Part shown: piece by piece, positions 34,000 through 42,990 of the stretch
Layout: each line of letters opens with the position of its first letter
Position numbering within the stretch: the first letter of the stretch is position 1
NCBI GenBank assembly: GCA_045616485.1
Contig: JAZLGU010000016.1
Coordinates: 1-64,000, forward strand
Origin: RGIG3528 sp045616485
Lineage (GTDB): Bacteria > Bacillota > Clostridia > Lachnospirales > Lachnospiraceae
Reading direction: 5' to 3'
Length of the DNA stretch: 64,000 nt
Translations under genes and position numbers: made by a program
The notes under the pieces: model-generated
Databases searched by the model: none
Told to the model about the DNA's origin: nothing
The model's input: only the letters and a program-made list of their open reading frames with translations

Positions 34000-34981
34000 A
34001 AAGAAAAAACTTAACAGACCTCCAAAGCCTATAAAGCTTATACTTAAAAATGTTATTACCAATATCTTCTTTGGTATATTGATTGCAGGTCTTAGCTTTT
34101 CCATGATATATCCGATTTTAAAGCTTTTACCCAATGTTTTTGCTGAGCTTTCAGATCTGGGTAATCCTGAAGTTATCTGGATCCCTATGGAAAGATCTAC
34201 AGTTGCCTTTAAGGCAGCCTGGAGACTTATGATGACTCAGGGTATTATGACCATGGTAAAGTCTCTGGCATATGCTGTTACAGTATGTCTGGTACAGATA
34301 TTTGTTAGTGCCATGGTAGGATACGCGCTTGCACGTGTTAAGTTCCCCGGTGCCAATGTAATTTTTGTTCTGGTGCTTTTAGTGCTCTTAACACCTCGTC
34401 AGGCCCTGCTTCTGTCACAGTACGTACATTTCAGTAATTTTGACTTCTTTGACATTGTGAAGAATATAAGAGGAGACCATTTCAACCTTATCGGTCAGCC
34501 GGCTACATTGTACATTCTTGCAGCTTTTGGCTTTGGTGTAAATCAGTCACTGTTCATCTTTGTATTCAGACAGTTCTTCAAAAACACACCTAAGGAGCTG
34601 GAAGAGGCTGCACTTATCGATGGATGTGGATTTAACAGAACATATTTCTCCATTATGCTTCCCAATGCAAAGCCTGCTATTGCAACAGTAGCAGTACTTG
34701 GCTTTGTATGGAATTATGGTGATACTTACTTTACAAGATATTTTAATCCCAAGGGACCTTACCTGTCAGTAAAGCTTTATGATACATTCCAAAGTGCCAA
34801 TACTTACTTTGTTCAGAATGCTGTTAAGAGCTGGTATGCGATTCCAAGAGTATCAGACTTCACCTTCGATGCTGTAAAGCAGGCAGGTGCCATCATCTAC
34901 ATGATACCTCTTCTTATTGTTTACTTTATTGCACAGCACTGGCTGGTAGAAAATATCGAAAATGCAGGTATTGTTGGCTAA
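33992..34981 (+). CDS. ABC sugar permease, MalG-like (second pair)
   Basis: A 329-residue CUT1 permease, longer than most because of a roughly 35-residue soluble insert after the first helix (PNVFAELSDLGNPEVIW) and another before the last. The EAA loop is LEEAALIDGCGFNRTYFSIMLP and the protein ends ENAGIVG. With the 33092-region partner it forms a second channel; whether the second channel uses the first binding protein (21480) or the anchored one (23617) cannot be told from sequence. Confidence 0.9.
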   Translation: MAKKKKLNRPPKPIKLILKNVITNIFFGILIAGLSFSMIYPILKLLPNVFAELSDLGNPEVIWIPMERSTVAFKAAWRLMMTQGIMTMVKSLAYAVTVCLVQIFVSAMVGYALARVKFPGANVIFVLVLLVLLTPRQALLLSQYVHFSNFDFFDIVKNIRGDHFNLIGQPATLYILAAFGFGVNQSLFIFVFRQFFKNTPKELEEAALIDGCGFNRTYFSIMLPNAKPAIATVAVLGFVWNYGDTYFTRYFNPKGPYLSVKLYDTFQSANTYFVQNAVKSWYAIPRVSDFTFDAVKQAGAIIYMIPLLIVYFIAQHWLVENIENAGIVG

Positions 34982-35004
34982 GTCCACTTGCGCAGCAAGT
35001 GGAC
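34982..35004 (+). promoter_or_regulatory. Intercistronic hairpin
   Basis: GTCCACTTGC (34982-34991), GCA loop, GCAAGTGGAC (34995-35004), starting right after the permease stop codon and lacking a T-run. It may be an RNA processing or stability element between transporter and hydrolase genes. Confidence 0.6.
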
Positions 35005-35034
35005 ATGCCATACCTTATTCACTTGGAGATTTAT

Positions 35035-36552
35035 ATGAAAAAAAATATAACTAGAATTGCATCAGTTGCATTAGGTGCAGTCATGACAATGAGTATGCTG
35101 GGATGTGCATCTCAGAATACACCTGACCCTACACCTACACCAACAGAGGAGCCGTACGTGGAGTATTCAACAATTAAGATAAATGAAAGTGCAGAGCATC
35201 AGACCCTTAGCTTTTTTGGAGCATCAGGAGCTTGGTGGGCACAGTATGTAGGTGGCTGGGATACTAAGAATAATTATTCCGAGGTTACCCCAAGAGATGA
35301 TATTGCCACACTTCTTTTTGACAAAGAAAAAGGAATAGGTCTTACCTGCTACAGATATAATATAGGAGCCGGCTCCAGAGGTACCGGTGGACAGTACAAT
35401 GCTTGGCGTGATACAGAATGTTTTGAGACAGCGCCCGGTGTTTATGACTGGAGTAAAGATGCCAATGCAGTATGGTTTATGCGTAAGGCAGCTGAGCTGG
35501 GCGGAGATGAGATGAATATTATTATGTTCTGCAATTCACCTCTTCAGAGACTTACCAAGAATGGTCTTGCTCAGTCCGATAAGAATTCCAAGACCAATAT
35601 TGATCCTAAAAATTATGAGGCTTGGAAAAAGTATGTATTTGATGTTGCTCTTCATTTTAAGAATGAGGGCATTCCCGTTGTAGAGATTTCTCCTATCAAT
35701 GAGCCTCAGTGGGAGTGGCTGCCTGGCAACCAGGAAGGCATGCATCTTGATAACGAAAATATGGTAAAGATTCTGGAAAGCTTTGTTACTACTATTTCCG
35801 GACGTTCAGATCTTGATGGCATTCGTATTTCAGCACCTGAGAGCGGTGACTGGAACACAGATACCCGCTACATGATTGATGCTATCATGAAATCATCTGT
35901 TCTTAAGAAATATTTTACCACAATTGACTGTCACTCTTACTGGTCAGACGCTACTATGAAGCAGGGCTTTATAAAGTGGCTGAACGAGAGATTCCCTCAG
36001 CTCAAGGTTTCCATGAGTGAGTGGTGCGAGATGGTTAATGGTAGTGACTATACCATGGATTCAGCTTTCAATATGGCTGATGAGATCTTAGAAGACTTAA
36101 ATATTATGGATGCCGAGTCCTGGCAGTACTGGGTAGCAGTATCTCCGGGCGGCTACAGAGATGGTCTTATTCATGTATCTGAAGCAAAGCAGGCTTACCG
36201 TGCCAACAAGAGACTTTGGGGCTATGGCAATTTTACCAAGTTCATAAGACCAGGCTATGTAAGAGTTGAAGCAGAGCTTACAGCAGCTGATCTTAAGAAT
36301 GTTGGAAATGTAGCATTTAAGGGCACCAACGATAAGGGACAAAAGGAGCTTATTTTGGTACTTAAGAACGAAGAAGAGGCTAAGACCTTCAGACTGAATC
36401 TGGGTACCGACAATAAATACAATTCATACGAGATTTTCACAACAAATGAGGAAAAGGATCTTCAGTGCACAGCAAGTGGCGACTTCACCGAGAAAACTGC
36501 TTTTTCCATCGAAGGACAGTCTATTGTTACTATCAGACTGACTGAAAAATAA
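35035..36552 (+). CDS. GH30 family surface glycosidase (endo-beta-1,6-galactanase-like)
   Basis: A 505-residue lipoprotein (Cys24 in MLGCASQ). The barrel opens with SFFGASGAWWAQYVGGW, typical of the GH30 branch containing endo-beta-1,6-galactanases. Catalytic acid/base E223 lies in PINEPQWEW and nucleophile E329 in MSEWCEM. The C-terminal 100 residues form the small beta domain packed on the barrel in GH30. It should cut a galactan or related glycan at the cell surface, giving oligosaccharides for the neighbouring importers. ATG 35035 is supported by TTGGAG seven bases upstream. Exact linkage specificity cannot be read from sequence. Confidence 0.83.
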   Translation: MKKNITRIASVALGAVMTMSMLGCASQNTPDPTPTPTEEPYVEYSTIKINESAEHQTLSFFGASGAWWAQYVGGWDTKNNYSEVTPRDDIATLLFDKEKGIGLTCYRYNIGAGSRGTGGQYNAWRDTECFETAPGVYDWSKDANAVWFMRKAAELGGDEMNIIMFCNSPLQRLTKNGLAQSDKNSKTNIDPKNYEAWKKYVFDVALHFKNEGIPVVEISPINEPQWEWLPGNQEGMHLDNENMVKILESFVTTISGRSDLDGIRISAPESGDWNTDTRYMIDAIMKSSVLKKYFTTIDCHSYWSDATMKQGFIKWLNERFPQLKVSMSEWCEMVNGSDYTMDSAFNMADEILEDLNIMDAESWQYWVAVSPGGYRDGLIHVSEAKQAYRANKRLWGYGNFTKFIRPGYVRVEAELTAADLKNVGNVAFKGTNDKGQKELILVLKNEEEAKTFRLNLGTDNKYNSYEIFTTNEEKDLQCTASGDFTEKTAFSIEGQSIVTIRLTEK

Positions 36553-36591
36553 AATATCGGGATTTTATCCCAGTAATAGAGGGGGCGCATT

Positions 36592-37623
36592 ATGGCAACA
36601 ATTAGAGAAATAGCTGAAAAAGCCGGTGTATCAGTAACTACTGTATCACGAGTGCTAAATATGGATGACACATTAAGTGTATCAGATGAAACAAGAATAA
36701 ATATCTTTAATGTTGCCGAGGCCTTGGACTATGTTCCCAGAAAAGCCAGAAAAGAGCACGTAGATAATAAGGCCCAGGAAGAAGTCAAGGATATTGCCAT
36801 AGTCTACTGGTACAATTACGAGGAAGAAATAGAAGACCCTTACTATTTATCCCTGCGTCTGGCTATAGAAGAAAGATCTAAAGAATATGGCTATAGCTGT
36901 CATACGGTAAATGCCGGTAAGCTGTCAGATCTTACAGGAAATGAGGCATGTATTATCATGCTGGGACGTTTCCAAAAGGAATTCACAGATCAGCTCAAGG
37001 AAAGATGCGAGAAAATAATAATTGTTGATAACGATTTGAATCCATCAGAATTTGACCATGCTTCTTCCGATATCGAAGCAGCAGCTCGTGAAGTAATGGC
37101 TTACCTCTATGAGCTGGGACACAGAGATATTGTACATCTCGGCGGACGCGTATACGATCCCGAGACCAACTGGGAAAATTTCGAGGACGCAAGAGCTATT
37201 GCTTATGAAAACTTCATGAGAAAGAAGGAACTGTATGATGTAAAAAAGGTCTGGGATATAGGACCTTATTCCATCAGAGGAGCCTACAAATATGTTGCAC
37301 AGAAGCTGGCAGCAGGAGAGATACCTACAGCGATTTTTGCATCTTCTGATAATCTTGCTATTGGTGCTTACCGTGCCATAGCAGAAGCAGGTCTTAGAAT
37401 ACCTGAAGATATCAGTGTGGTGTCATTTAATGACCAGCCTAATGCTAAGTATATGGCACCGCCTCTTTCTTCAGTTAAGATTCCTACAAAGTACATTGGA
37501 TATGCTGCAGTTGACTTATTTAACGAGCAGGAACGTATGCCCCGTGACTTTAGTAAGACCAGCCTGATCCATTATATTTTCAAGAAGAGAAAGAGCTGTG
37601 GACCGGTCCGCACCATGAAGTAG
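36592..37623 (+). CDS. LacI-family transcriptional regulator (EbgR-like)
   Basis: A 343-residue repressor: helix-turn-helix at 2-22 (IREIAEKAGVSVTTVSRVLN), hinge to about 55, then a periplasmic-binding-protein-like sugar-sensing domain with VSFNDQPNAKYMAPPLSSV. The N-terminal region resembles EbgR, a beta-galactosidase repressor. It lies between the GH30 and GH35 genes. Its likely targets are the paired 19-bp palindromes at 21390-21432 in front of this locus. RBS GAGGGGG precedes the ATG. Confidence 0.88.
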   Translation: MATIREIAEKAGVSVTTVSRVLNMDDTLSVSDETRINIFNVAEALDYVPRKARKEHVDNKAQEEVKDIAIVYWYNYEEEIEDPYYLSLRLAIEERSKEYGYSCHTVNAGKLSDLTGNEACIIMLGRFQKEFTDQLKERCEKIIIVDNDLNPSEFDHASSDIEAAAREVMAYLYELGHRDIVHLGGRVYDPETNWENFEDARAIAYENFMRKKELYDVKKVWDIGPYSIRGAYKYVAQKLAAGEIPTAIFASSDNLAIGAYRAIAEAGLRIPEDISVVSFNDQPNAKYMAPPLSSVKIPTKYIGYAAVDLFNEQERMPRDFSKTSLIHYIFKKRKSCGPVRTMK

Positions 37624-37670
37624 TGCAAAAATTTGATATATAAATGAAGTAAACAATAAGGATTAAAGTT

Positions 37671-39416
37671 ATGGAAAGATTTGAAATCGGAGAGGATTTT
37701 ATCCTCAATGGTAAAAAAATCAAACTGATTTCCGGTGGTATGCATTACTTTAGAGTAGTGCCTGAATACTGGAGAGACAGATTGGAAAAAATCAAGGCAC
37801 TTGGATGTAACTGTGTCGAGACATATGTAGCATGGAATGTGCATGAGCCTAAAAAGGGTCAGTTTAATTTTTCAGGAATGGCAGATCTGGGAAAATTCAT
37901 AAAACTGGCTCAGGAGCTGGGACTTTATGTTATAGTACGTCCTTCACCATATATATGTGCTGAATGGGAGTTGGGTGGCCTTCCTGCCTGGCTTATAGCA
38001 GATTATAATATGCATTTAAGGTCCAATTACGAGCCTTATATGAAGCATGTCCGTGAATATTACCATGAGCTTTTCAAGATTCTTACTCCACTTCAGGTGA
38101 CTCATGGTGGTCCTATCATTATGTTCCAGGTAGAGAATGAATATGGCGCATATGGTGAGGATACATCATACCTTGTGGCTATGAGAGATCTTATGATCGA
38201 GTGCGGAGTGGATGTTCCTTTTATCAGCTCTGATGGTCCTTGGGATGATTATCTTTCCTGTGGCGAGATACCTGGTGTGCTTCAGTCAGCCAATTTTGGA
38301 TCCAAAGGCCATGAGCAGTTTGGTATTCTTCGTAAAAAGATAGGCAATAAGCCTCTCATGTGCATGGAGTTCTGGGTAGGCTGGTTTGATGCTTGGGGAG
38401 ATGAGAAGCATCATATCGGAGATCCTTATGAGCATGCCAAGGATTTAGATGAGATTTTATCTGAAGGCAGTGTTAACATTTATCTGGTTATAGGTGGCAC
38501 CAACTGGGGCTTTATGAACGGCAGTAACTATTACGATGTGCTTACTCCGGATGTTACTTCCTATGATTATGACGCTCTGCTTACAGAAGATGGTCAGGTT
38601 ACTGAAAAGTATAAGATTTTCCAGGAAATCATCGGCAAATATACAGAGCTTCCTGAAGTGAAGCTTTCTACAGAGATAAAGAGAAAAGAGTACGGCAGTG
38701 TAGAGCTTAAAGAGTCCATGAAGCTTTTTGACGCATTGCCATATATCTCCGAGCCGGTTAAGGATCATTATCCTGTGACTATGGAGAAAATAGGCCAGTC
38801 TTACGGCTATATCCTTTACAGATCACAGCTTATAAGAGATCGTGAGATCAGCAAGATCCGTCTGCTGGAGGCCAACGACAGAGCAAAATTCTATCTGGAT
38901 CAGAAAGAATTCCTGACTCTTTATGACAGAGAGCTTTTGTCTGAGCATCAGCTGTCTGAGAAGCTTACAGGCGACAGACTTGATATTCTTGTAGAAAATA
39001 TGGGCCGTGTAAATTATGGTGCCATGATGGAGCGTCAGCAGAAGGGTATAAAGCAGGCAGTTCTTATTAATGCGCATCAGCACTATGATTGGGAGCACTT
39101 TGCACTTCCTATGGACAATCTTGACCGTATTCCATTTGATGGCAAGGCTGAGATATATGATCAGGCCGCTTTCTATAGATTTACCTTTAATGTAGATGAG
39201 AAGGCTGATACATTCTTGGATACTACAGGCTTTGGTAAAGGAACAGTGGTACTGAATGGCTTTATACTCGGTCGCTTCTGGGAGATTGGACCGCAGAGAA
39301 AATTATATATTCCAGGCCCACTTTTACGTGATGGCGAGAATGAGATTATCATTTTTGAGACAGAGGGTAAGGCTGTAAATACAGTTACTTTATCTGATAC
39401 TCCGGGATTGGAATAA
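37671..39416 (+). CDS. GH35 beta-galactosidase, cytoplasmic
   Basis: A 581-residue retaining beta-galactosidase. The barrel shows GGMHYFRVVPEYW at the N-terminus, acid/base E157 in FQVENEYGAYG, nucleophile E233 in CMEFWVGWFD, and GGTNWGFMNGSN. Residues 400-581 form the C-terminal jelly-roll domains with GRFWEIGPQ. There is no signal peptide, so it probably releases galactose from oligosaccharides that the ABC systems import. RBS AAGGA is present. It is followed by a terminator and is the last gene of the main operon. Confidence 0.92.
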   Translation: MERFEIGEDFILNGKKIKLISGGMHYFRVVPEYWRDRLEKIKALGCNCVETYVAWNVHEPKKGQFNFSGMADLGKFIKLAQELGLYVIVRPSPYICAEWELGGLPAWLIADYNMHLRSNYEPYMKHVREYYHELFKILTPLQVTHGGPIIMFQVENEYGAYGEDTSYLVAMRDLMIECGVDVPFISSDGPWDDYLSCGEIPGVLQSANFGSKGHEQFGILRKKIGNKPLMCMEFWVGWFDAWGDEKHHIGDPYEHAKDLDEILSEGSVNIYLVIGGTNWGFMNGSNYYDVLTPDVTSYDYDALLTEDGQVTEKYKIFQEIIGKYTELPEVKLSTEIKRKEYGSVELKESMKLFDALPYISEPVKDHYPVTMEKIGQSYGYILYRSQLIRDREISKIRLLEANDRAKFYLDQKEFLTLYDRELLSEHQLSEKLTGDRLDILVENMGRVNYGAMMERQQKGIKQAVLINAHQHYDWEHFALPMDNLDRIPFDGKAEIYDQAAFYRFTFNVDEKADTFLDTTGFGKGTVVLNGFILGRFWEIGPQRKLYIPGPLLRDGENEIIIFETEGKAVNTVTLSDTPGLE

Positions 39417-39424
39417 TAAAGATT

Positions 39425-39454
39425 AAAGCTCGCTTTATGCGGGCTTTACTTTTT
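39425..39454 (+). terminator. Rho-independent terminator after the GH35 gene
   Basis: AAAGCTCGC, loop TTTAT, GCGGGCTTT (one G:T pair), then ACTTTTT. Confidence 0.8.
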
Positions 39455-39487
39455 AAGATAATACAAACAGACAACAAGAGGACAAAG

Positions 39488-41431
39488 ATGAAAAAGAATT
39501 TTATTAAGAAAATTACGGCGCTTACCTTTGCTGCAGCATTAACTGTTTCTTCAGTGCCAAGCGGTATACTTAAGGCTGATGAGGCTACAGAGTCCTGTAT
39601 TGCCCCACATGAAGCTTCATATGGCTATTTTGTTAAGAACTTCAAAACGAATACATCTGAAAATAATACTGTGGAAAGCAATGCTGCCATAGCATTACTT
39701 TCAGGATATTTAGATCTTTGGCAGCCTGGAGATACCTGGTCTACAGGTAAAAAACTAAATGCAGATGTACTTGACAACAATATTGCTACTGCCTACAAGA
39801 TCTCGGGAGCACGTACGGAAGAGCAGGCGGAAAGAGCATATGAAATAGAATTTCACGAGCAGAATTTCTCAGTTCTTTACGGACTTGGGGATCTGACTCA
39901 GAAGTTTTTCAAACAGGCAGGCATTGTGGAACAGTATGCATCAGCAGGTCCCAATACAGGTAAGCCTATTCATGTTACCTTGAGCCTTATGCAGCAGATG
40001 AGGGCAATCCCTGTTTCTACTACACCAGCCAAGAATTTTTATTCCTACCCCAGACCATACAGATGGAGTGCTAACGGTGTTATTAATCCCCGTTCCAGCC
40101 AATTTTATAAATCAAATATTGTGCCTAAAATAGTAGAGCAGAAGGAAATCGCCAAGCTGGATGCCCAGACAGATGGAGGCTTTCCATCAGGACATACTAA
40201 TGCAGTATTTATCTGCGCACTTGGTCTGGCTTATGCAGTTCCTGAAAAATATGCAGATGTAGTACTTTATGCATCTGAGCTGGGTAAATACAGAATTATA
40301 GCAGGCATGCATTCACCTCTTGATGTAATGGGGGGACGAATGACCGGTACAGCTTTTTCAGCGTCCTTCCTTATGGGAGCAAGAGCATCTGTTAAGGAGA
40401 AGGCTTTAAAAGAAAATCAGACCTATCTTTTGGATGACTATCAGTATCTCCCGGCTACACAGGCAGATTATGAGACCTACAAAAAGAATCTGGAGACTTA
40501 TCTTTACAATATGACTTATGAGTTCACTCAGATAGGAGACACTACGCAGCCTATGCGTGTGCCTTATGGAGCTGAAAGCTTATTGGAGTCCAGATATCCT
40601 TATATGTCAGCAGATGACATAAGATATGTGCTGTATACCACAGGCCTTCCTTCCGGATATCCCCTTCTTGATGACGAAGAGGGCTGGGGCAGACTCAATC
40701 TCTATGCTGCAGCTAACGGATATGCATCTTTTGTGAAGGATGTCACTGTAGAAATGAATGCCGAAAAAGGCGGACTTAACTCCTGTGACAGCTGGCTTAA
40801 CGACATTGATGGTGCCGGCTCACTTACATTAAAGGGCAGCGGTATGCTGGCGCTGGCAGGTAATAATACCTATTCCGGTGGTACAGTAGTAGAGGCAGGA
40901 CATCTGGTAGCAGCAGGAGAGAATGCCTTAGGCTCAGGTAAAGTAGTCGTTAATGCAGGCATTCTTTCAGAAAATGTAACAGGACAGGTGAATGTGTCTG
41001 AGCTTACTACAGGAAAAGATGCAACACTGGTACTTGGCCAGGCTTCTGATAAAGACGTATTTAAAGTAAATGGCAAGGCAGAGCTCAATGGAAAGGTGAC
41101 TGTTGAGACTAACGGATATACTCCTGTGGCAGGACGTTACACTATTTTCACAGCAGATCAGCTGAATGCTTCACAGGCAGACTTTGTAGTCCAGGGACTG
41201 GAAGGCGCTACAGTGGCTATTGAAGGAAACAGCATCGTGCTTACAGTGGCTGAACAGGCAGCTCCTATCGAGACTCCTGTTCCTTCAGCTTCTCCGGAGC
41301 CTACAGATGTACCTGCATCTGCTCATCAGGGTAACAATAATGCTGTTGTTTTTGTAATTATTGCTGTTGTTGCAGTTGCAATTATAGTGGCAGTTGTGGT
41401 ATTAATTGTACGTAAAAAGAAAGATAAATAA
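39488..41431 (+). CDS. Secreted PAP2 acid phosphatase fused to an autotransporter-type beta repeat, membrane-anchored
   Basis: A 647-residue surface protein: signal peptide (1-32), a class A acid phosphatase/PAP2 domain, a beta-solenoid segment, a Pro/Ser linker, and a C-terminal membrane helix with basic tail. The three phosphatase motifs are complete: K182-x6-R189-P190, P233-S234-G235-H236, and R269-x5-H275-x3-D279. The segment around 435-490 (LALAGNNTYSGGTVVEAG) matches the passenger-associated repeat (PATR) best known from Gram-negative autotransporters. It may release phosphate from sugar or lipid phosphates outside the cell. ATG 39488 follows AGAGGAC; a longer start lies inside the preceding terminator. 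Confidence 0.82.
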   Translation: MKKNFIKKITALTFAAALTVSSVPSGILKADEATESCIAPHEASYGYFVKNFKTNTSENNTVESNAAIALLSGYLDLWQPGDTWSTGKKLNADVLDNNIATAYKISGARTEEQAERAYEIEFHEQNFSVLYGLGDLTQKFFKQAGIVEQYASAGPNTGKPIHVTLSLMQQMRAIPVSTTPAKNFYSYPRPYRWSANGVINPRSSQFYKSNIVPKIVEQKEIAKLDAQTDGGFPSGHTNAVFICALGLAYAVPEKYADVVLYASELGKYRIIAGMHSPLDVMGGRMTGTAFSASFLMGARASVKEKALKENQTYLLDDYQYLPATQADYETYKKNLETYLYNMTYEFTQIGDTTQPMRVPYGAESLLESRYPYMSADDIRYVLYTTGLPSGYPLLDDEEGWGRLNLYAAANGYASFVKDVTVEMNAEKGGLNSCDSWLNDIDGAGSLTLKGSGMLALAGNNTYSGGTVVEAGHLVAAGENALGSGKVVVNAGILSENVTGQVNVSELTTGKDATLVLGQASDKDVFKVNGKAELNGKVTVETNGYTPVAGRYTIFTADQLNASQADFVVQGLEGATVAIEGNSIVLTVAEQAAPIETPVPSASPEPTDVPASAHQGNNNAVVFVIIAVVAVAIIVAVVVLIVRKKKDK

Positions 41432-41449
41432 TCTCTTTGGAGGTACAAT

Positions 41450-42397
41450 ATGGAATTGTTATTCATGAAGCCTGTCTTCAAGCAGATGATTTGGGGCGGC
41501 AACAGAATGAGGGAAGAGTATGGTTATGACATCCCTGGCGAAGATACCGGCGAATGCTGGGCTATATCTGCCCATGAAAATGGAGATGACACTATATCGG
41601 GTGGTACTTATGATGGTGTGAAGCTGTCTGAGCTTTATCGTGACCATCAGGAGCTTTTTGGAGATAATAAGGCCAAGTTTCCACTTTTAGTAAAGATTAT
41701 CGATGCGGCAGCGGATCTTTCCATTCAGGTTCACCCTGATGATGAGTATGCTTATATCCACGAAAATGGAAGCCTTGGTAAGACAGAGTGCTGGTACATA
41801 TTAGACTGCGACGAGGACGCCACCATCATAGTAGGTCATAATGCCAAAAGTCAAAAAGAGCTGGCTTCCATGATCCATGAGGGACGTTGGAATGAGCTTA
41901 TCAGCCCACGCCCTATCAAAAAAGGTGACTTTTTCCAGATAGAGCCTGGCACTGTCCATGCCATCAGACGTGGCACCCTTATACTGGAGACACAGCAGAG
42001 CAGCGATATTACATATCGTCTCTATGACTACGGCAGACTTCAGAATGGTAAGCCTCGCCAGCTTCATATAGACCAGTCTATCGATGTCATCAAATGCCCC
42101 CATAAGGACCTTGTCTCCTCAGGCAGTACCTATACAGTAAATGACTTAAAAGCTGAAAAACTGGTGTCCTGCAGCTTCTACGAAGTAGAAAAGTGGGACC
42201 TTGAAGGCTCAGCATCTTTACCGGCAGAGGACAGCTACCGCCTCTTCTCTGTTATCGAAGGCAGCGGTACTTTTGCAGGTGTGCCTGTGAAGAAGGGCGA
42301 CCACTTCATCATGCCCAAAGGCTTTGGCAGCTACACAATCCAAGGCCAACTCTCACTAATTACCTCTCAAGTGTGTCAGAGGGACGTTTCTCACTGA
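41450..42397 (+). CDS. manA: Mannose-6-phosphate isomerase, class I
   Basis: A 315-residue cytoplasmic zinc enzyme converting mannose-6-phosphate and fructose-6-phosphate. Zinc ligands Q93, H95, E113 and H170 are all present in IQVHPDD, KTECWY and GTVHAI. The length equals that of the Bacillus enzyme. The last residues, CQRDVSH and the stop codon, are encoded by a REP-like repeat that starts at about 42375, so the natural C-terminus has been replaced; the fold should not depend on it. RBS GGAGG is six bases before the ATG. It lies 18 bases after the phosphatase gene and may be cotranscribed. Confidence 0.93.
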   Translation: MELLFMKPVFKQMIWGGNRMREEYGYDIPGEDTGECWAISAHENGDDTISGGTYDGVKLSELYRDHQELFGDNKAKFPLLVKIIDAAADLSIQVHPDDEYAYIHENGSLGKTECWYILDCDEDATIIVGHNAKSQKELASMIHEGRWNELISPRPIKKGDFFQIEPGTVHAIRRGTLILETQQSSDITYRLYDYGRLQNGKPRQLHIDQSIDVIKCPHKDLVSSGSTYTVNDLKAEKLVSCSFYEVEKWDLEGSASLPAEDSYRLFSVIEGSGTFAGVPVKKGDHFIMPKGFGSYTIQGQLSLITSQVCQRDVSH

Positions 42398-42833
42398 CAA
42401 TTTTTTGTCACGGGGACGTTTCTCGCTGTCAACTTTTTAGCTCCGCTTGCTCCCTGGGCTCGCCCCATGCCTCTCTTTAAAGCCAAGGCAGTGATTGGAG
42501 ATATTTAAGTTGTTATTAAGTGATATAAAAAACCTGACCTCATTCTGCTCGAGGTTGACCACTCGCGGACGGTCACTAACTGCTATGCCCTGCGAGCTCC
42601 GGGCTGGAACCGGAACTCGCGACGGACATACCAGTAAGTGCCGTAGCCCGCTCGGGTCAAAGCTCGCAGGTCTGAGGTCAGGTTTTTATATCACTTTATT
42701 TACATTGTGACCAACACTGCCTTGGCTTTAAATAGACTCATGGGGATGTCGCCAGGAAGGTGCGCTCCGCAGGATGTGACAGTGAGAAACGTCCCCGTGA
42801 CAAAAAGTTGACAGCGAGAAACGTCCCCGTGAC
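42375..42833. repeat. 459-bp imperfect palindrome with REP-like units at both ends
   Basis: The element is symmetrical about base 42604. The outer parts hold REP-like units: GTCACGGGGACGTTTCTC-type at 42408-42432 and inverted copies at 42777-42802 and 42809-42833, plus a variant at 42375-42398. Inside, 42476-42493 pairs exactly with 42715-42732, 42518-42542 pairs with 42673-42696 (one extra A), and the centre pairs with many mismatches. No convincing gene lies inside. It starts within the end of manA and stops 34 bases before the CIRCE operator of htpG. Confidence 0.85.
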
Positions 42834-42866
42834 AACACGTAGTGCAGGGATAACTTTTTAAAATCA

Positions 42867-42893
42867 TTAGCACTCTTTTGTGGTGAGTGCTAA
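42867..42893. promoter_or_regulatory. CIRCE operator (HrcA-binding site)
   Basis: TTAGCACTC, nine bases, GAGTGCTAA: an exact match to the CIRCE consensus. It lies directly upstream of the htpG -35 box, so HrcA should repress htpG until heat or protein damage. Confidence 0.93.
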
Positions 42894-42900
42894 TTTTTTG

Positions 42901-42929
42901 TTGACTTTTCTTTTTTGGGGTAGTAAAAT
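42901..42929 (+). promoter_or_regulatory. htpG promoter
   Basis: TTGACT (42901-42906), 17-base spacer, TAAAAT (42924-42929). The CIRCE element ends seven bases upstream of the -35 box. Confidence 0.78.
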
Positions 42930-42990
42930 ATACCTTGCTGATGAAAAAGCAATATTTAGAAAAATAAATCTTTTTAAAGGAGATACAAAT

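Noticed and set aside
42495..42710. Open frame of 71 codons inside the long palindrome
   Set aside because: It lies entirely in the self-complementary element, has no ribosome binding site, and its composition follows from the palindrome.
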